A DNA stretch of 64,000 nt from Crotalaria pallida (taxonomy: Eukaryota > Streptophyta > Magnoliopsida > Fabales > Fabaceae): NCBI GenBank assembly GCA_037953625.1, contig CM075655.1:119419001-119483000 (forward strand). Reading direction: 5' to 3'. The notes below the pieces were generated by a model. That model ran no database searches and was not told where the DNA came from. It was given only the letters and a program-made list of their open reading frames with translations. Below, piece by piece: positions 61,258 to 64,000 of the stretch (the first letter of the stretch is position 1; every line of letters begins with the position of its first letter). Position numbers and translations under genes: made by a program.

Positions 61258-61473
61258 CGATTACAGAAATCTAAATAATGCAAGTAAAGGTTTATCGGGA
61301 TAAAAAATAGTGTAGGTAATGAATTAATTAGTTTATTGAACAATGACCAAAAACAATTGTTGTAGCAAAGTAGTAATCATTAAATACTAAATAGATGTTT
61401 CAGTCCGAATGCCTATTCTTGATAAGCCCCTAAAGTTCATCTCATCTAAACTTTAATTCATTTTTTTTAAAAG

Positions 61474-61889
61474 ATTTATTTATGTCTTTAGTCATTGAAA
61501 GATCAGCGTGTTTTGATTTTAGTCCCTAGAAGTTATTTTGATCGAGACTAGTCCTTGAATTTTCAAACATTTTGGTTTTGGTCCTCTCCGTTGGTAAAAA
61601 TATGTTATTTGTTTGTGTAACTAGCGAAACATCATATCAGCGGTCCATGTGGTCTGAAGTGACACCAATCATTCATGTCACATCATCTATTTGACGTTAC
61701 CTCACACTCCGTAGCAGCTGGTTTAGATTTTCGTTAACCATGTTAGCAAATAACTTGATTTTTTGTAACAGAGGGAACCAAAACCAAAATGTCTGAAAAA
61801 TTAAGGACTAGTCCCGGTCAAAATAACTTCTAAGGATTAAAACCATAACACGTGGAACTTTTAGGAACCAAAACCATAAATAAACCAAA
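61474..61889. mobile_element. Foldback element (about 416 bp)
   Basis: Arms of about 120 bases: gatttatttatgtctttagt / (inverted) ggtttatttatggttttggt, both with tagaagttattttgatcg-type and cattttggttttggt stretches. The TSD is unclear. It ends next to the LINE target site. Confidence 0.65.
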
Positions 61890-61917
61890 AAAAAATTATA
61901 ATCTTTGTCTCTTTATT

Positions 61918-62833
61918 TTTTATTTTATTTTATTTTTTATGGACAACGGGGCTTGCAAAGCCCAACCAAACAAACAAATTAAAACATCATTCTATGAAAA
62001 AATATGCCATAGGAATCTTCCTGCACTACTTGAGACATAAAGTTCGGAGTAGAGCTGTAGTAACGGCACTCAAAGCCACCATCATGCCCACGGTTTGCCA
62101 AGATATCAGCACACCTGTTTGCTTCCATGAAAATATGACGCAGAGACCAGTTCATGCCACGCAGAATAGACTTGATTTCTTGAACCAACCTGCTGCAATG
62201 GTGAGATGCAGGACAATTGCCTATCATGAGCTCCACACTGGTTTTAGAGTCCATTTCAAAGTTGACAATACCCAACCTTTGGACCAAACGAACTCCACAT
62301 AGCAGCCCCCATAATTATGCTTTAACAAATAAAGCAACACCTAAATTGCAGTTAAACCCATGAACAAAAGCACCCGAGGCATCTCTAATCAACCCTCCAC
62401 ATGCCGCTAAACTAGGACCTTGTTTCAACGATCCGTCCACATTAAGTTTCATAGAGTCACCCAGAGGAGGAGTCCAACCCACAAGCTCCTCATGCTTGAG
62501 ATAAAAATGATCCCTCCATTTTTCCAGAGAATGATTCACAGATGCTGGGTACCTTAGGATTTGAAATTTAATACCAAGCACACTCTCACGCTTCCCATCA
62601 AAGATAATAGCGTTTCTATCCCTCGAAATCATCCAAACAGCAACGCCAAAGATGGTTTTTCAGTCCAACCCTTGCTTGCCTTTAAGTTCAATTAACCAAT
62701 CGTTAAGATTGTTACTCCGAAAAGAAGACCAACTTTCATTATCAACCAAATCACACCACAGAGGAAGAATAACATCACAATCACGTAAGCAGTGGAGACT
62801 AGATTCAGCTTCACGTTGGCAACGAGGACAAAT
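61918..62833 (-). pseudogene. 5'-truncated LINE (zf-RVT and RNase H end) with 17-bp TSD
   Basis: Minus frames read a CPRC..LHCLRDC zinc-binding end of the RT unit, then an RNase H domain: WTPPLGDSMKLNVDGS, CGGLIRDASG, FEMDSKTSVELMI and EANRCADILANRG. Two in-frame stops break it. atctttgtctctttatt is repeated exactly at 61901-61917 and 62834-62850; the 3' end has a T-rich (A tail on the minus strand) stretch next to the TSD. Confidence 0.85.
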
Positions 62834-62850
62834 ATCTTTGTCTCTTTATT

Positions 62851-63270
62851 CGTTCAAACTTCAAAGTGTTTCCAGTAAAATTATAAAAAAAAAAAGTGCT
62901 TTTTTAGTAAGTTATTTAATATACTAAAATTGAATTATGTATAGATAGATAGATAATCTGATTCCCTCACTTTAATGTTACTGCATCTGATCTGGCCACT
63001 CAACTGCGGTTTTGCACAGCCTACCTTATTAATTCTGTGGTTTACTGTTTGCTATTAAGAATCTATCTTGCATTATATGCGTTTTATAGTTCATAAACTT
63101 TTAGGCTTTGTTTGGTTTGCGCAAAAAAAAAAAAAGAAATAAAAAATATAGAGAGAAGTAGGAGAGAGAAATTATAGAAAGATAATGAATAAATTTTGTA
63201 ATTGATTAATATGAGAGAAAATGTAAATAAATAAGAAAGAGAGAAAAGTTAAGTTTTTTTTGTTTGGTGC
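62851..63270. other. AT-rich sequence between two LINE relics
   Basis: Starts of a ttgtttggttt-type foldback sequence are seen at 63112 and 63262; no gene. Confidence 0.4.
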
Positions 63271-63279
63271 TGGAGGACG

Positions 63280-63960
63280 TTTGCACAAGAAATTGCGGGT
63301 CAGATTTCCACGTCAGTTCCTTCTGAGTGAGGTTAAAGAAAGATTGATAAAAGACATTGGGGAATAGGAGAGGGTAGTTTAGGTGTGGAGGCTTAGGTGG
63401 AGGAGAGATTTATTTGAGTGGGAGAAAGAATTATATGAGGATTTAATTGCTATGCTAGAAAATGTTTTTTTTTTTCAAAAAAAAAAAAAAAAGAAATACC
63501 ATATTCTTGGTTGTGGATTGCAGAGTCAAATGGTACCTACACGATTCGATCGGCTTACAAGGAAACCCAATCATGAAGCTAGGAAGATCCAAAAGTGCAT
63601 TTCAGAACACTTTGGAAATCACATGCTCCTCTCAAATTGATAGCTTCTGGGTGGAAAGTGCAATTTGACAAAGTGCCTTGCAAATTAAACCTTCTTCATA
63701 TGAGTATCACTCTCATGGAGAATCAGCTTCAATGTGTATTATGCTGCAATCATGTCAAATCCAACAGCCACTTGTTCTTTTCTTGCAACTTTGCATATGA
63801 CGTCTGGCAAGCACTATATTGTTGGTTAAGGGTAGCTACAGTTCTCCCTATGAATGGAGTATCGCATTTCCTTCTGGAGTATCACACTTCCTTCAACATA
63901 TGCAAGTGGTGAAAAAGAGCGGTCTGTCAGAGTGTCAGGGTGTTGGTCCTTAATATGGTT
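63280..63960 (+). pseudogene. LINE relic (RT C-terminal and zf-RVT region)
   Basis: Frames read RVRFPRQFLLSEVKERLIKD, then WRRDLFEWEKELYEDL, WIAESNGTYTIRSAYK and a zf-RVT segment CVLCCNHVKSNSHLFFSCNF with W at the end. Broken by stops, an A-rich tract (63468-63493) and frameshifts; the 3' part continues to near the window end. Confidence 0.75.
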
Positions 63961-64000
63961 AGTAGTGGTATGATACATATGGTTGAGCAGAAATAAGGTA

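Overview
The window looks like a piece of a dicot nuclear genome, most likely a papilionoid legume. It is AT-rich, its genes are split by GT-AG introns, plant gene families are present, and the space between genes is filled with small plant-type transposons. The legume assignment is inference from protein similarity and repeat style; I could not run a search.

Three genes are intact. (1) 12044 to 8381, minus strand: 3-hydroxy-3-methylglutaryl-CoA reductase (HMGR), 4 exons, 555 aa, the committed step of the cytosolic mevalonate pathway. (2) 39414 to 32857, minus strand: a WDR55-type WD40 protein, 15 exons, 348 aa. (3) 48442 to 60276, plus strand: a MORC-type GHKL ATPase with a C-terminal CW zinc finger, 14 coding exons, about 690 aa. 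All exon junctions were built by hand; every one has GT/AG ends and keeps the reading frame. The three genes do not form a pathway or cluster: one is metabolic, one is a ribosome-biogenesis/DDB1-type WD40 scaffold, one is a chromatin ATPase.

The rest is mostly mobile-element sequence, and much of it can be dated relative to its neighbours because insertions sit inside other insertions with visible target-site duplications (TSDs). 1-8 kb: TA-flanked 'ctccctcc' MITEs and MULE-like foldback elements. 8-12 kb: HMGR. 12.7-21 kb: MITE clusters, one nested pair, one SINE. 21-27 kb: sparse AT-rich sequence with a short SINE. 27.9-31 kb: a LINE relic broken by a hAT element and a foldback element. 31.4 kb and 40 kb: two copies of one tRNA-derived SINE. 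32.8-39.4 kb: WDR55, with three transposons in its introns. 40.8-42.6 kb: a Pack-MULE carrying a PPR gene fragment (with a Tourist-like MITE inside it), then a hAT element with a nested MITE. 42.7-45.1 kb: two large foldback elements, the second inside a MITE. 45-47 kb: unassigned repeat-like DNA. 47.5-61 kb: the MORC gene, whose introns hold an antisense LINE piece, a copia-like LTR/PBS fragment and a solo LTR. 61.4-64 kb: a foldback element, a 5'-truncated LINE with a perfect 17-bp TSD, and another LINE relic.

I found no wholly new biological system. The best candidates for a second look are the Pack-MULE with the captured PPR piece, the MORC+CW protein with a SPOC-like N-terminus, and the layered insertions whose removal restores older reading frames or empty sites.
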